From Aurantiochytrium sp. KH105 (Eukaryota > Sar > Bigyra > Thraustochytrida > Thraustochytriidae): 64,000 nt of DNA. The DNA is taken from positions 1 through 64,000 of the forward strand of contig BGKB01000077.1 of assembly GCA_003116975.1 (NCBI GenBank), in the 5' to 3' direction. Of this stretch, positions 35,836 to 45,758 are shown piece by piece. Every line of letters starts with the position of its first letter. Position 1 is the stretch's first letter. The notes under the pieces were generated by a model that saw only the letters and a program-made list of their open reading frames with translations, ran no database searches and had not been told where the DNA came from. The position numbers were made by a program, and so were the translations under genes.

Positions 35836-38800
35836 AGTTCATCATTTTCGCGATTGTGTCTCTGACTGTCTTGCTGGTGTTGATGTGAAACTTGTTGTTG
35901 TTGTTGTTGCTGGTGCTGGTGCTGCCGCTGATGTTGTTGGAGACGAATGCGAGAATTTCTCTCTGCGAGAGCGCTCGTTCTCGTCTCGTGATGGGCCGGC
36001 ACCTGCTGTTGCTGTTGTTGCTGATTCAAGTGCTGGAGATGCAGGTGCGCCTGTTGCATTGATGATGCCATGTCTTCCATGCTCCCGACAGTGTTTGCAC
36101 TTTCTGTGTACGTGATCATGGGCGCAGAGAGGCGGCGCGCGCCCGATTCTCCGACGGCAGCAACGTTCTTGTTTGCCGTGCCATCGTGCTTGGATGAGGG
36201 CAGAGATGTCTCCACTTCATTCTCTCCCCAAGGTATATCTGCGGATGACGTGGCTTTCATGTCTCGAGCTGCCAAACACTTTGGCACCGGGATCTTGCGC
36301 AAGCTATGAAATGGATGGAAACATCTCTTGCAGAGTGCAACGTGACACACGGAGCACCACTTGCTTGTCCCGCGACCGACACGATACTCGTGGTCCTTGC
36401 CAGAGGCACAGAGCCGACAGCAGATAGCACAGCTCAGACGAGCGACGTCCTTGCCTTTGCGTGGCGGCGCATATACATGAAAATGTTGCAAAGTCGAGTT
36501 GAGTCGAGTTCGAGAGCCCTCAACGGTGTTCGCCGCATGAATGCGGTTGTATTTTGCGCCCTCTACGGCGACCAGACGCTGCGAACCCTGGTGTTGAGAT
36601 CCGCGTGATTGCGCGAGCGCAATTGCCGAATCTTGTGACTGTTGCTGTTGTTGATGGTGGTACAAGCTCGCCTCGTCGTGCGTTGTGCCAATATCTTCAT
36701 TCGCCGGAGGATCAAAATGACTGCCTTCGCCCGAACCATGCGCACCCCACAAGCTCGACTCAGTTTGATGTCGTTCCTGCGATGGCTGCGGTTGCTGCTG
36801 CTCCAAATGTGCGGCAGTCTGGCGCTCGCCCCCAGCGCTCGCCATGCCGGAACAGAGATCTAAGAGAAAACTTGAAAGCGGTCTGGATGTCTGCAGTTCG
36901 CGCTGCAGGTCTTTGTGGCTCTTTGTGACCATGATCGCTTCGAATCTTGAAGCAAGAGCATATGTCCGCCACGCGTTAAAGGCTACCTGGAAACAGACAA
37001 GCGCGAGTTTTTGCATTGCTAAAGACTCTTCTCCGGAGAGACAATGCGCTACGAATCGAGTCATAAAAATCTGAATTTCGCGATGTGGAGGTGCTGACGC
37101 GCTCAAAATGAGCTCCCAGAGCCCTGCGACACGAGGAACGAGTGAAAGTGACGTATGCGGGCTTCTTGGTTTGGAGTCCATTCGTAGGCGTTGCGCTCGC
37201 CAGAGTAAAACGCGCGTCTCGAAAGTATAAAAGTCTCGGGCACCAGCGTACAAGTCTGTTCCTTCCTCGGCGCGGATCCTGGGGATGTCTGCTCTATTCA
37301 CGCTCGTCCTCTGCTCAGGAAATGCAAACGGAAGATATTGGGTGGCTACATTGGCGATGCCTTCGAGAATGCGTGCGCGTGTGGTCTCACCGACATGGAC
37401 GAGGAGTATCGGGCGCTCCTCGGAGACGAGCAAGGCATATTTTGTTCCGGCAACTGCGCATTTGTGGCGAACACGAACTCGCGCTTTGTCAGACTTTACT
37501 GCGACACGAAACGTCTTGGAGTCATCATTGCAAACAAGAGATTTTTCGTTTGCCTCAAAGTATGTCGGGTCAATAGCAAGCCTTCCGACGTGCTCCACAA
37601 CAACACTCTCCCTGAGCAGTGATATCGTCCCATGCAATGTGATACTAGCAAGCGTAAGGGCTGAAATTGCCGCGCAAGGCACTTTCGGTGACTCCACGAG
37701 GCCAAAATAGCGTGGTTGCTCTAGCTTCCAGCCACAAAGCTTCAAAGCTGCTTCCAGCTTGTCCGTCACCACAACAGCTTTGCTATCGAAAGGAGAACGA
37801 TTGGTTGGAAACCAATGACGCATAGCATGGTGGAAGAAGTTTTCGCGGGTCCTTTCATTTGGTGGATCAGGCACAACTTTTCGCCGCTTGGAGCGAGAAT
37901 CTTGTTCCAAGTTCGAGTCCTGCCATGGAGCGAAATCTGGATATTGCGAAGAAGAAGAAGAAAAAGTAGAAGACGTCGCGAGGTCTGCGGCGACATGCTC
38001 ATCAATATGAAAGAGTCTTGCAAGAGCCCAGTCCGCGTTCTGGTCCCACGCAGCATCGGGCGTACTTAGCACACGCAGACCTTCATGCACGATATAAAGC
38101 GATTCCGCTCCTTGACCTGCGCCATCCTGGTCACGCTTATAATAAGTCTGACGAAAGCAAAGACTCCAGTCAAGCAATGTTTGGCACGGGAACCCGGTCC
38201 AGAAAAACTCTCCTCTTCGAACATGATGCACACCTTGCTGCTGTACTTCGATAAAAGCAGCATGGGCTTTGTCAACCGACGCAGTGCCCTCGCTTCCATT
38301 ATTAACTCTGGACTCGGCGAAGAGCGCGCGACAGCTGATACCTTGTCCAGAGGGGACTCCGACCGCTGGGCCACATTGCGTCAATGCGCTCGCATTCCTC
38401 TTTGTACTGCCGCTGTCAGAACGCTCAACAAAGACTATCTCCGCGTTCTTGAGAGCGGAAACGTGCTCTGTGAGCTCCATCTGACCTCGAGACCCTGTCG
38501 CGAAAATGATTCTCGGGAGCGATGCGCTCGATGCAGAGGTTTCTGCAGATTTGACAAAATCGACCAGATTTGAAAGACCCTCTGATTGCGTGCGTTGGTC
38601 CGAAAAAAATATCTGGGCCGAGAGAAGCAGCCCCGTTGAGCACGCAACACACATTTCAAGGTCAGGAGACCTGCTGGAACTATCCATGACTTCAGCGCCC
38701 TCGCTGACACACCCTGAATGCCCTTTCCGTGAAGTAGAAAACCGTGATTTCTCAAGTGACGCAAATGACAGATTGACGTGCGCGAGCTGGTCTCTCCAGT

Positions 38801-39551
38801 GTGCTAGACATTGGGACTGAATGCTCTCCTCAAAGGCAATTATCCTCGAAGCCTCGGCCCGTAGCGCACTTGCGACCTTGGCGCAGGACTGAACCGGGTC
38901 GAAAGGAAGCTTTGCTAAAAGCCCTATTTGGTGAAGCGGTACATTCAGAGCCCCGACCAAGAAAACGGTGCACATAAAATCTTCGAGGTCTTGCGAGATC
39001 AGCATGCCAGCGGCGCGAACTGCTTCTGGAGATCGCTCAACATTTGGCTCGAGATATGAACATGCGTTGGCGAAAAGGTTGGAAGGCAGGCTGCACTGAA
39101 GAGCGAGCTCTGGCGTAATGACGGCTGTACTTTCGAGCCCAAGTCGTTCGCGCACGCGCTCCACATAGCCGCGAACCTCCGTCTGCATTTGGTTTCGAAC
39201 CAGATCATCGTCATCCGTATGGAGATTCACGGGAACACTTCGCGTCACGATGGGTACATGTCTTTCGACCTGGTCTTGTATGCTTTCCACTGCTGAATCG
39301 TTGGACGCAAGGACTGCCCATCCCGGTCGAACAGAGAGCCGCAAAGAGTTTTCACCGCTGCCAGCAGCAACACCCTCAGCGAGGTCGGGCGTTGCATTTG
39401 CTCTGCGCTGCACCTCCTGGATTGCGCCAAGTTCTTGCTGCAGCTCTTCGGACAAAAGGCTCGGAGATCTTGATTGGTCTTGGACGCGGGATGCCTCCAG
39501 GTTATCATCAGCCACGACAAAAGCCCCAAGCGTGTGCGTGACCTCGCTCAT
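35814..39551 (-). CDS. Large protein with piggyBac-type C-terminal zinc ribbon, possibly a domesticated transposase
   Basis: A 1245-residue protein starting at the ATG at 39551. Near the C-terminus, CAICCRLC, WCSVCHVALCKRCF and PFH form a Cys/His ribbon like the one that ends piggyBac transposases. Earlier blocks have the order expected of that family: a helical entry (EDFMCTVFLVGALNVPL), a strand pair (VACSTGLLLSAQIFFSDQ), and LPRIIFATGSRGQMELTEHV where active transposases have an Asp-Asn motif followed by a Ser-rich helix. The putative Asp is Ala here, so it would be inactive as a nuclease. The tail is Gln- and His-rich. No terminal inverted repeats or TTAA footprint were found by eye. The zinc ribbon is the firm part; a piggyBac origin is a hypothesis. 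Its 3' end overlaps the DUF1769 gene by 22 bases. Confidence 0.5.
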   Translation of the reverse strand: MSEVTHTLGAFVVADDNLEASRVQDQSRSPSLLSEELQQELGAIQEVQRRANATPDLAEGVAAGSGENSLRLSVRPGWAVLASNDSAVESIQDQVERHVPIVTRSVPVNLHTDDDDLVRNQMQTEVRGYVERVRERLGLESTAVITPELALQCSLPSNLFANACSYLEPNVERSPEAVRAAGMLISQDLEDFMCTVFLVGALNVPLHQIGLLAKLPFDPVQSCAKVASALRAEASRIIAFEESIQSQCLAHWRDQLAHVNLSFASLEKSRFSTSRKGHSGCVSEGAEVMDSSSRSPDLEMCVACSTGLLLSAQIFFSDQRTQSEGLSNLVDFVKSAETSASSASLPRIIFATGSRGQMELTEHVSALKNAEIVFVERSDSGSTKRNASALTQCGPAVGVPSGQGISCRALFAESRVNNGSEGTASVDKAHAAFIEVQQQGVHHVRRGEFFWTGFPCQTLLDWSLCFRQTYYKRDQDGAGQGAESLYIVHEGLRVLSTPDAAWDQNADWALARLFHIDEHVAADLATSSTFSSSSSQYPDFAPWQDSNLEQDSRSKRRKVVPDPPNERTRENFFHHAMRHWFPTNRSPFDSKAVVVTDKLEAALKLCGWKLEQPRYFGLVESPKVPCAAISALTLASITLHGTISLLRESVVVEHVGRLAIDPTYFEANEKSLVCNDDSKTFRVAVKSDKARVRVRHKCAVAGTKYALLVSEERPILLVHVGETTRARILEGIANVATQYLPFAFPEQRTSVNRADIPRIRAEEGTDLYAGARDFYTFETRVLLWRAQRLRMDSKPRSPHTSLSLVPRVAGLWELILSASAPPHREIQIFMTRFVAHCLSGEESLAMQKLALVCFQVAFNAWRTYALASRFEAIMVTKSHKDLQRELQTSRPLSSFLLDLCSGMASAGGERQTAAHLEQQQPQPSQERHQTESSLWGAHGSGEGSHFDPPANEDIGTTHDEASLYHHQQQQQSQDSAIALAQSRGSQHQGSQRLVAVEGAKYNRIHAANTVEGSRTRLNSTLQHFHVYAPPRKGKDVARLSCAICCRLCASGKDHEYRVGRGTSKWCSVCHVALCKRCFHPFHSLRKIPVPKCLAARDMKATSSADIPWGENEVETSLPSSKHDGTANKNVAAVGESGARRLSAPMITYTESANTVGSMEDMASSMQQAHLHLQHLNQQQQQQQVPAHHETRTSALAERNSRIRLQQHQRQHQHQQQQQQQVSHQHQQDSQRHNRENDELYGTSSL

Positions 39552-39996
39552 GTCTTGTTCTTTTTGTCGACAGCCTGAGACCCGCGCCTTTTTTTGACAA
39601 AAGCTTGCCGGGCCCACCCAAGCCACGCCAGGCCACCAGGCCAGGCCGTGTCGCGCCGCGCCGCGCCGCGCCGTACCAGGCTGGGCTGGGCCGGAGCGGA
39701 CCGACTGGAGTCCCAGGCGCGCGCGGTGCGCGACTGGGGACTCGACCTTGGTCTCCAGCCAGGTCTGCCCGATCTGTCTGATTGGGCTGCCAAATTCGAC
39801 CTAACCACCACGGTGACTTACTTGCCAACCGCCATCGTGCAGAAGCAGAACGCGCTCGCCGGCACGAGGCTGGCGCGGACGAGCACGCCTGACTGCCTGG
39901 AGCGGGCGGAAGCCGCGGCCGGGGCGCAGGAGCGTCACGACCGCGGAAACGCAGAGGCGTGCGCACCTTGCAGCGGAGAGAAGCTCGAACGTAAAG
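39552..39996. promoter_or_regulatory. Divergent 5' region (piggyBac-like / STIL-like)
   Basis: 445 bases between divergent start codons, GC-rich, with GCCAGGC and CGCGC repeats at about 39629-39674. No gene is supported here. Confidence 0.5.
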
Positions 39997-42900
39997 ATGG
40001 CGTCGCGGCTCCCCAGACCGCGACTCGCAGCGACGCGACAAAGCGAGCACGCACGCGACGCCGGCGCGGGCCGTGTAAAAGCTGAGCAAGGTCATCGTGG
40101 CTGGGACGGTGCGCAAGAGGACGAGTCAGCAGAGCTGGCGTCTCATGCTGAGATGGAAAAACTCGGCAACGACGTCATGATGTGGGACGAGCCCGAGTCC
40201 ATGGCACCAACTCGGGTGGAGGATCGAGTACATGGTTTCCAGCAGCTCGATCCGAACACCAGTCGATCATCGACACGATCGAAACGATCATTGCGCAAGG
40301 GATCGGCCCGCAAGTCTTCAACGACAAAGCAGCGATCTAAAACAGCGAAGAAAGGAGCCCCTGGCAGCACATCGCGCGCACGACACTCAGACCGCGGCCC
40401 GAACGTCAGCAAAAACACTTTCAACGAGACGAGCTTGGTGGAGAATATCGCACCCTCGCATAATACGAGTCTGCGGCGGAGCTCAAGAAACAGCCCAGCC
40501 GAAGACGCTCTCGCGGTATTCCAAGACGTAGTTTTTCCGCCTTTGCGGACCGTCCTTTGGGACAGGACACCCCTGGGGGACTCTTGCATTCTGGGTGCAG
40601 AAGCCCATGTACCAACATTGCGTTTCCGCCGAGCCACGCTGGCGTCTCTGTACAATGACGCCGCTGCCAAAACCGACTATTTCGGAAGCCTGGACTCGCG
40701 CAGACGCCGAGAGATTATCGCCTTGACGCGTGGTTTTCCCATGCAAGAGGACACGCCGACGCTCGCCGGCTATGCGGGACGGACTCTTGACTATGGCCCA
40801 GTCGGAGATTGGGTTGGTGGTGCCTGGGAAGCCACAATCCAAAGCTTTCACGCCACACCACGCGCGCGAAAAGCGGATGAGATGCGCATCTTTTGCGCGT
40901 ATAAGCGCGCACTTGACGAAGAAATGGCCGAGGCGCACAAGCAGGTTTCGAGCGGCGGCTTTCAACATGCATTTGAAGCAAACACAGACCGCTCTCTCGG
41001 CGAAGGTGCAAGCTTCACCACAGATGAATACACAGGGATGATCCGCAAAGCCGTCGAGAAATTTAGAACCAAGGGTCCTGCGGATCCGGTCCAGTATCTC
41101 GATGGCTATGCTGTCTGCAAAGCGCTTCCGGGAAATCGGCTCGCAATGCGCGTGGAAGTGATCCTTCCCTCGATCTCGCTCGAGTTCACCCCAATCACTC
41201 CGCTTTCTATTCTTGGAACACCTTTGGCGCGACAGCTTGATCAATGGGCAAGCGCCGGCACCAAAATGAGTACTCAGGTTGACCCATCGGACCCGACCGC
41301 TTGCGGCTTTGTCACTTTAAATCAGACGCGAAAAGCTGTCTTTCTTCTCGAAGATGATCCTATGGCGTACGAGTTACCACTGGTGGGAATTTGGCTCCGT
41401 AGTGCTGCAGCGTCTGATCTTGGCCGCCATCAGACGGCAGATTGGCAGACAATGTTGAATGGGCCGTTTCTCTGGTCTGTCTGTTTGCGCTACATCCACA
41501 ATGACCGTATCAAAGAGAAGGTTTCGCCGCCTGAAGCTCCCTCCACTTTTATCGTCGTCGTCTACCCACCGGGTTCGCCTTTGCCTCAGTTCTTGGAGTG
41601 CTCTTATTCAATGTTTCAAGACAAGGAGGCTTTGTCCAAGGTGGGAGTCGAGCCGCGGCCCTTTTTGCAACTTGAAACAGCCTTTGAGATAGATGTGAGT
41701 ATGATGGGGAGTCCACAGTCTGGTCAGCGCGGAGATGCTGTCGATGCGAAATTCTATCATGTCGATGCTCTCTCCCGAAGACGATGCTTTCAGGATGCCT
41801 TTGACGAAATTGCGGGACGATGGCGTAACGACGAGGAGCAGGCTGCTCAGGAGACGCGCGACTTCCATGAGTTGAGCTCCCGTGAGCGCCAATCCTCCCC
41901 TTCCCATCAGCATCACCAGCACCAGCACCAGCACCATCATCGTCAACGGCATCACTCCCGGGGAAGTGATGCGTCGTCACGCCCACCTTCGCCACCACAC
42001 TCGACGCCGCCGCCACCGCCACCTTCCTACGCGCCCCCAGGCGTGGCGACACGAGATCTTCGACGACGCCAACAGCCACAGCAACAGCGAGGAGAAGAGT
42101 CAACTCAGTTTGGACATGTTTCCTCAATGTATTTCCGGCCCGACGCTGGAGACAATGGGAAGGAAGATGCGCTTGCTGATGCTGGTCCAGGTGCCTTTGG
42201 AGGCCTCTTTGATGATGAGGAAGAATTTGGCTTTCGAGGGAACGAGACCATCAACGAGATGGACGAATTCCTTGGAATTGAGAGAGATCGGAGGGGGCGC
42301 GACGGATTTGAGCACGACGACACCTTTGGTTTTCCGGGACACGAACCGCCTGCTCAGCACACAATGTTATCGACCATATACGGTGCTAATTTGACACGTC
42401 TCAACGAAAGTATGGCGCCGTCTTTTTCGCCTTTGCAAACTAGTCGTGCAAGTGAGACGCATGCTGGGCGCGGCGGGTCATTGCGCGCGCGCAAAAATCC
42501 CCGCACGCACCGCGGAGAGGGACCTTCGTACATGACGAGCTCGTTTGATACTTCTGCTCTTGGGCCATCGAATCAGTCTATGAGCTCTTCGCGAACAAGG
42601 CGATCCAAGACTCGCAGTCGCCAATATCAAAGCATGCTGACCGCGCAACAACAGCAGATTTCCTTGATGCAGCAACAGATTCTTGGCTTGCAAAAGCTCA
42701 TGGAGGAACAAATTCGCATCAATTCATTGTCTCGCGCGCAGACGATCTCGCTCGCTGCGGAAACGGAGAAATTGGATCCGAATCCGAAACCAGAAACTGC
42801 CGTTTCGAAAGAAGAAAACACTGCGCGTGTCTCGGCTTCTGCTGTGGAAAAATCAAATCAAGATTTGGGAGAAAGTGCCACGGCGGTGTATCTTGCAGGT

Positions 42901-43668
42901 TTGCAACAATACGATGAGGACGATGAGGATGAGGATGGCGAGGATGATGAGGACGAAGTGGAAGAGGAGGGAGAGAAGAGCGAGAGTATCACCAAGGAGA
43001 AAGATGACGGAAACACAAGCGGTCCGAAAGACACGAATCGGGAAATGTCATCAAGTGAAGCTAAAGAGGGAAAAGCACCAGATTCGACGAGCGAAGAAAA
43101 GCATCGAAGTGGTGGCGAATCGCGAGATACGAGGCTGGGGCCTGCCGCGACGGCTGCAGCGTCGGCAAGTATGAGCGCACGACGCGAGGCTGCAAGCAAG
43201 GAAGAAGGCGTATTTAGCGTCCAAGAGCCGCCTTCTGTGGCATCCTCTTCGGGTATTGGGTCTACCATGTTGCGCATTCCATCGAATAGCACCGACAGCG
43301 CGTCGGAACCGCCGAGCATCATACGGGAAGATCCTGACGCTGAGGATCCCCAAGTCAGCGCAACACAAAGTCGGGCACGTCCATACCAGGGTGGGCCAAT
43401 GGACCAAGCATCCATATCAAATATTTACGCCGAAATGGATACAGAGTTCGGTATTCCCCAAATTCGTGAAGTGGCCTTTTCCGGTGGTTCGCGGCGGCGC
43501 CGCCTGGACACGGGACATTCCGAGAGTAGTCGTCAATCAAACAGAGGAGCGAATGGCGTTCTACATGCCGCTGACGAAGATGAAGAGGATGAGGATGACG
43601 ACGATGAGTGGCTTGCTGCTGTAGAGGCAAAATACCTCAAGCAGGCTCGGGAGTCTGGACGCACATGA
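39997..43668 (+). CDS. STIL: STIL/Ana2/SAS-5 centriole-duplication protein
   Basis: A 1223-residue homologue of STIL, the scaffold that links PLK4 to SAS-6 when centrioles duplicate. The N-terminal STIL domain (about 185-590) aligns block by block with human STIL: VLWDRTPLGDS (human ALWNPTPTGDF), TPLSILGTPLARQL, TLNQTRKAVFLLEDDP, LPLVGIWL, SVCLRYIHN and FIVVVYP. After a His/Pro-rich linker, a short coiled coil (about 879-912, Gln-rich, LMQQQILGLQKLMEEQ) sits where the oligomerising coil of STIL lies. A possible STAN-like motif for SAS-6 binding is at about 1138-1155 (SNIYAEMDTEFGIPQ). Acidic repeats and a Glu/Asp-rich tail follow. The start at 39997 has AAAGATGG context. Presence of STIL fits an organism that builds centrioles for flagellated cells. 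Confidence 0.82.
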   Translation: MASRLPRPRLAATRQSEHARDAGAGRVKAEQGHRGWDGAQEDESAELASHAEMEKLGNDVMMWDEPESMAPTRVEDRVHGFQQLDPNTSRSSTRSKRSLRKGSARKSSTTKQRSKTAKKGAPGSTSRARHSDRGPNVSKNTFNETSLVENIAPSHNTSLRRSSRNSPAEDALAVFQDVVFPPLRTVLWDRTPLGDSCILGAEAHVPTLRFRRATLASLYNDAAAKTDYFGSLDSRRRREIIALTRGFPMQEDTPTLAGYAGRTLDYGPVGDWVGGAWEATIQSFHATPRARKADEMRIFCAYKRALDEEMAEAHKQVSSGGFQHAFEANTDRSLGEGASFTTDEYTGMIRKAVEKFRTKGPADPVQYLDGYAVCKALPGNRLAMRVEVILPSISLEFTPITPLSILGTPLARQLDQWASAGTKMSTQVDPSDPTACGFVTLNQTRKAVFLLEDDPMAYELPLVGIWLRSAAASDLGRHQTADWQTMLNGPFLWSVCLRYIHNDRIKEKVSPPEAPSTFIVVVYPPGSPLPQFLECSYSMFQDKEALSKVGVEPRPFLQLETAFEIDVSMMGSPQSGQRGDAVDAKFYHVDALSRRRCFQDAFDEIAGRWRNDEEQAAQETRDFHELSSRERQSSPSHQHHQHQHQHHHRQRHHSRGSDASSRPPSPPHSTPPPPPPSYAPPGVATRDLRRRQQPQQQRGEESTQFGHVSSMYFRPDAGDNGKEDALADAGPGAFGGLFDDEEEFGFRGNETINEMDEFLGIERDRRGRDGFEHDDTFGFPGHEPPAQHTMLSTIYGANLTRLNESMAPSFSPLQTSRASETHAGRGGSLRARKNPRTHRGEGPSYMTSSFDTSALGPSNQSMSSSRTRRSKTRSRQYQSMLTAQQQQISLMQQQILGLQKLMEEQIRINSLSRAQTISLAAETEKLDPNPKPETAVSKEENTARVSASAVEKSNQDLGESATAVYLAGLQQYDEDDEDEDGEDDEDEVEEEGEKSESITKEKDDGNTSGPKDTNREMSSSEAKEGKAPDSTSEEKHRSGGESRDTRLGPAATAAASASMSARREAASKEEGVFSVQEPPSVASSSGIGSTMLRIPSNSTDSASEPPSIIREDPDAEDPQVSATQSRARPYQGGPMDQASISNIYAEMDTEFGIPQIREVAFSGGSRRRRLDTGHSESSRQSNRGANGVLHAADEDEEDEDDDDEWLAAVEAKYLKQARESGRT

Positions 43669-43892
43669 GTCGAGCAATACGCCATCAAATAGAGATAACT
43701 TTTTTAAAGTTAAAAGGTTCTTTTTTGCACATTCGCAATTCAAATAGCAAAGGAGTTTATGGTGAATACTATCGAGCGAAAACAATCAAAGCAATTGAGC
43801 GTGCGAGAGCTCTCATCGTCAAAAGGAAAGAAATAAAAAAGACAAGAAAAGTAGAAAGCAGCCCAAACTTGTATGCTGGCAAAAGACTCATG

Positions 43893-45758
43893 CTAGAGCT
43901 CGTCCTTGAACACCATCTTACTGGGCTTCTTATTTCTCCTTTGGTGCTCGTTGGCGTACTTTTCTGTGATGTGATCAGCGGGAAACTCGCCCTGACCCGG
44001 AATAGCCGAGTCTGCACTCCAATACGGTTGGAGCGCAGCGTACTCGGGCTTGCCAACGAAACCAACCCCAAAAATAAGGTCGACAACACTGAAGCGCCCC
44101 CCTTGGCGACTGATCTCAAGATCGAGACTACCCGCGCGTGCATCCGCTAGAATGGCCTTGATGCAGCGGAGAACCTGCCGTGTGGACAGATCCTCGCAGG
44201 GCACAACTGCAAGGAAGACATCCGTATTGACGGAAGATTGGACGTGCTTGCCGTGTGTCGCATAACGATCCTCCGTGATGCCCTCTGGGATGCTTGCATT
44301 CTTGTAGCAAAGGGAAACCATGAGGGCCTCTTGGCGATCGCCAACGCCAAGATCGCCCTCAATGCCTCCTTCGTACACTGGCACGATGGAGGCCATGAGG
44401 GCAATATCTGCGTTCCGACTGGAAGCAGTTCCGGGCGTGCCATCATTATCGGTTGGCTGCTGGGATTGTTTGGCGAATCGACGAGCTTCGTTTTGTTGAA
44501 AGCTCATCACTGAACGCCATGTGGTAAGCGCATGCTTCCAAAGCGTGCCCTCGGAGTCGACGACACCCATTTGCTTCACCATGAGAGCATAACGTTCGTA
44601 ATCAATGTCTCCACGATGCGCGGTAAGCTCCTGTTCGTCATCTTCGTGAATATCTTCGCAAAACTCTGCTAGCGCTTCCATGTGATGCTCATCCTTGCCG
44701 TGAACGAGGTCTTGCTTGAAGCGCGGCCCGAGGACAATGCGCGCAACCTGAAGGCATGCCTGAAGTGGAAGGCGCTCACGAGATTGGGGTTGATCGAATC
44801 GCTCGAGAATATAATGAAGGGCCCCGGCGAGATCACCCGCGACGCCGAAAGGATCGAGCTCGCGCAGAATATCCTCATTCCCAAAGTCGAACTCATGAAG
44901 GAAGCGCCAGTGTTTGGAGCTGTGGACGACATCGAAGACGTCCCAGACAATTTCTCCGTCTTCAATAAGGCTCATGGTAGCTCTACCCCATCCACCGAAT
45001 GATTCTGGCACGCTTTGCCAAGGTCTTTGCTGGGACGCGGAGGCATGTTGGTCACGCCACCATGCCATGACGTCTGCATCATTTGGGTGCCAGCCGGCAT
45101 AGCGGTAGATGATGGGACTAAGCTGACTGTGCTTTTGTTTGCGTAGGTCCGAAGCAAGCTTTGCGAGCTCGCTTCGCGCTTGGCGCGAGTGGTCCGGGTG
45201 CGCAAAGACACGAGATTCCCAGAGAACGAGGTAGCGTCCATGCTTGTTCTTTTCAAAAAGACGAGGCACTTGTGCACGAGGAATTTCCTCGAGTGCCTTG
45301 CACTCGACCTCGCAGTGCCAAAGGGCGTCCATTGCCATGGCGTCGACAGGTTCTCGCTCATCAGAAGGTTCTTCGCTGGTGTGAGGGGCAGTGGACTCGT
45401 CGTTGTCTGCTGCAGCTCGCACCGTCTCTTCGTGTTCGTCGTCATTTTCGTCGCCTTCAGCTTGACGCTGAGCGGCGTACTGCCGATGAAGGTGCTCTAA
45501 CTCCGGAGGTAGGCAGGATTTCATGCACTCGCTCGCCACGAGCTCTTCGTGAACGAAGGCGGCAAGATCCGGAAGTTCGCCGTTATCAATGCACGGCCAC
45601 TCGAGCAGCTCGCACAGGGCACGGTCTTTGAAGACATCTCCAGGGCGCGCAGTCGCCGCCGTCGCCGCTGCTGCCACCCTCGTGAGCTGCGGAGCAAGCA
45701 GCGCGGCGAGCTGTAGTGTCAGCAGCGCCGTGGCCGCGGCGCTACGTGTCCTTGGCAT
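43893..45758 (-). CDS. ER-lumen protein of unknown function with KDEL tail
   Basis: A 621-residue protein. I chose the ATG at 45758 because it starts a good signal peptide (MPRTRSAAATALLTLQLAAL, ending near residue 33); the frame is open further upstream but Ser/Arg-rich there. The protein ends KDEL directly before the TAG stop, the classical ER-retrieval signal, so it should be a soluble resident of the ER lumen. An acidic low-complexity insert lies at about 95-140, flanked by Cys-containing pieces (SECMKSCLPPELE and WHCEVECKAL). The rest is rich in Trp and charged residues and appears folded. I find no thioredoxin, J, PDI, glycosidase or protease motif and do not recognise the family. It is divergent to PP1 over a 2.1 kb gap and convergent to STIL with 224 bases between stop codons. 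Confidence 0.8.
   Translation of the reverse strand: MPRTRSAAATALLTLQLAALLAPQLTRVAAAATAATARPGDVFKDRALCELLEWPCIDNGELPDLAAFVHEELVASECMKSCLPPELEHLHRQYAAQRQAEGDENDDEHEETVRAAADNDESTAPHTSEEPSDEREPVDAMAMDALWHCEVECKALEEIPRAQVPRLFEKNKHGRYLVLWESRVFAHPDHSRQARSELAKLASDLRKQKHSQLSPIIYRYAGWHPNDADVMAWWRDQHASASQQRPWQSVPESFGGWGRATMSLIEDGEIVWDVFDVVHSSKHWRFLHEFDFGNEDILRELDPFGVAGDLAGALHYILERFDQPQSRERLPLQACLQVARIVLGPRFKQDLVHGKDEHHMEALAEFCEDIHEDDEQELTAHRGDIDYERYALMVKQMGVVDSEGTLWKHALTTWRSVMSFQQNEARRFAKQSQQPTDNDGTPGTASSRNADIALMASIVPVYEGGIEGDLGVGDRQEALMVSLCYKNASIPEGITEDRYATHGKHVQSSVNTDVFLAVVPCEDLSTRQVLRCIKAILADARAGSLDLEISRQGGRFSVVDLIFGVGFVGKPEYAALQPYWSADSAIPGQGEFPADHITEKYANEHQRRNKKPSKMVFKDEL

Noticed and set aside
37890-37935. 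tRNA T-arm-like string GTTCGAGTCC
   Set aside because: It lies inside a coding gene and flanking bases do not form the stems of a tRNA.
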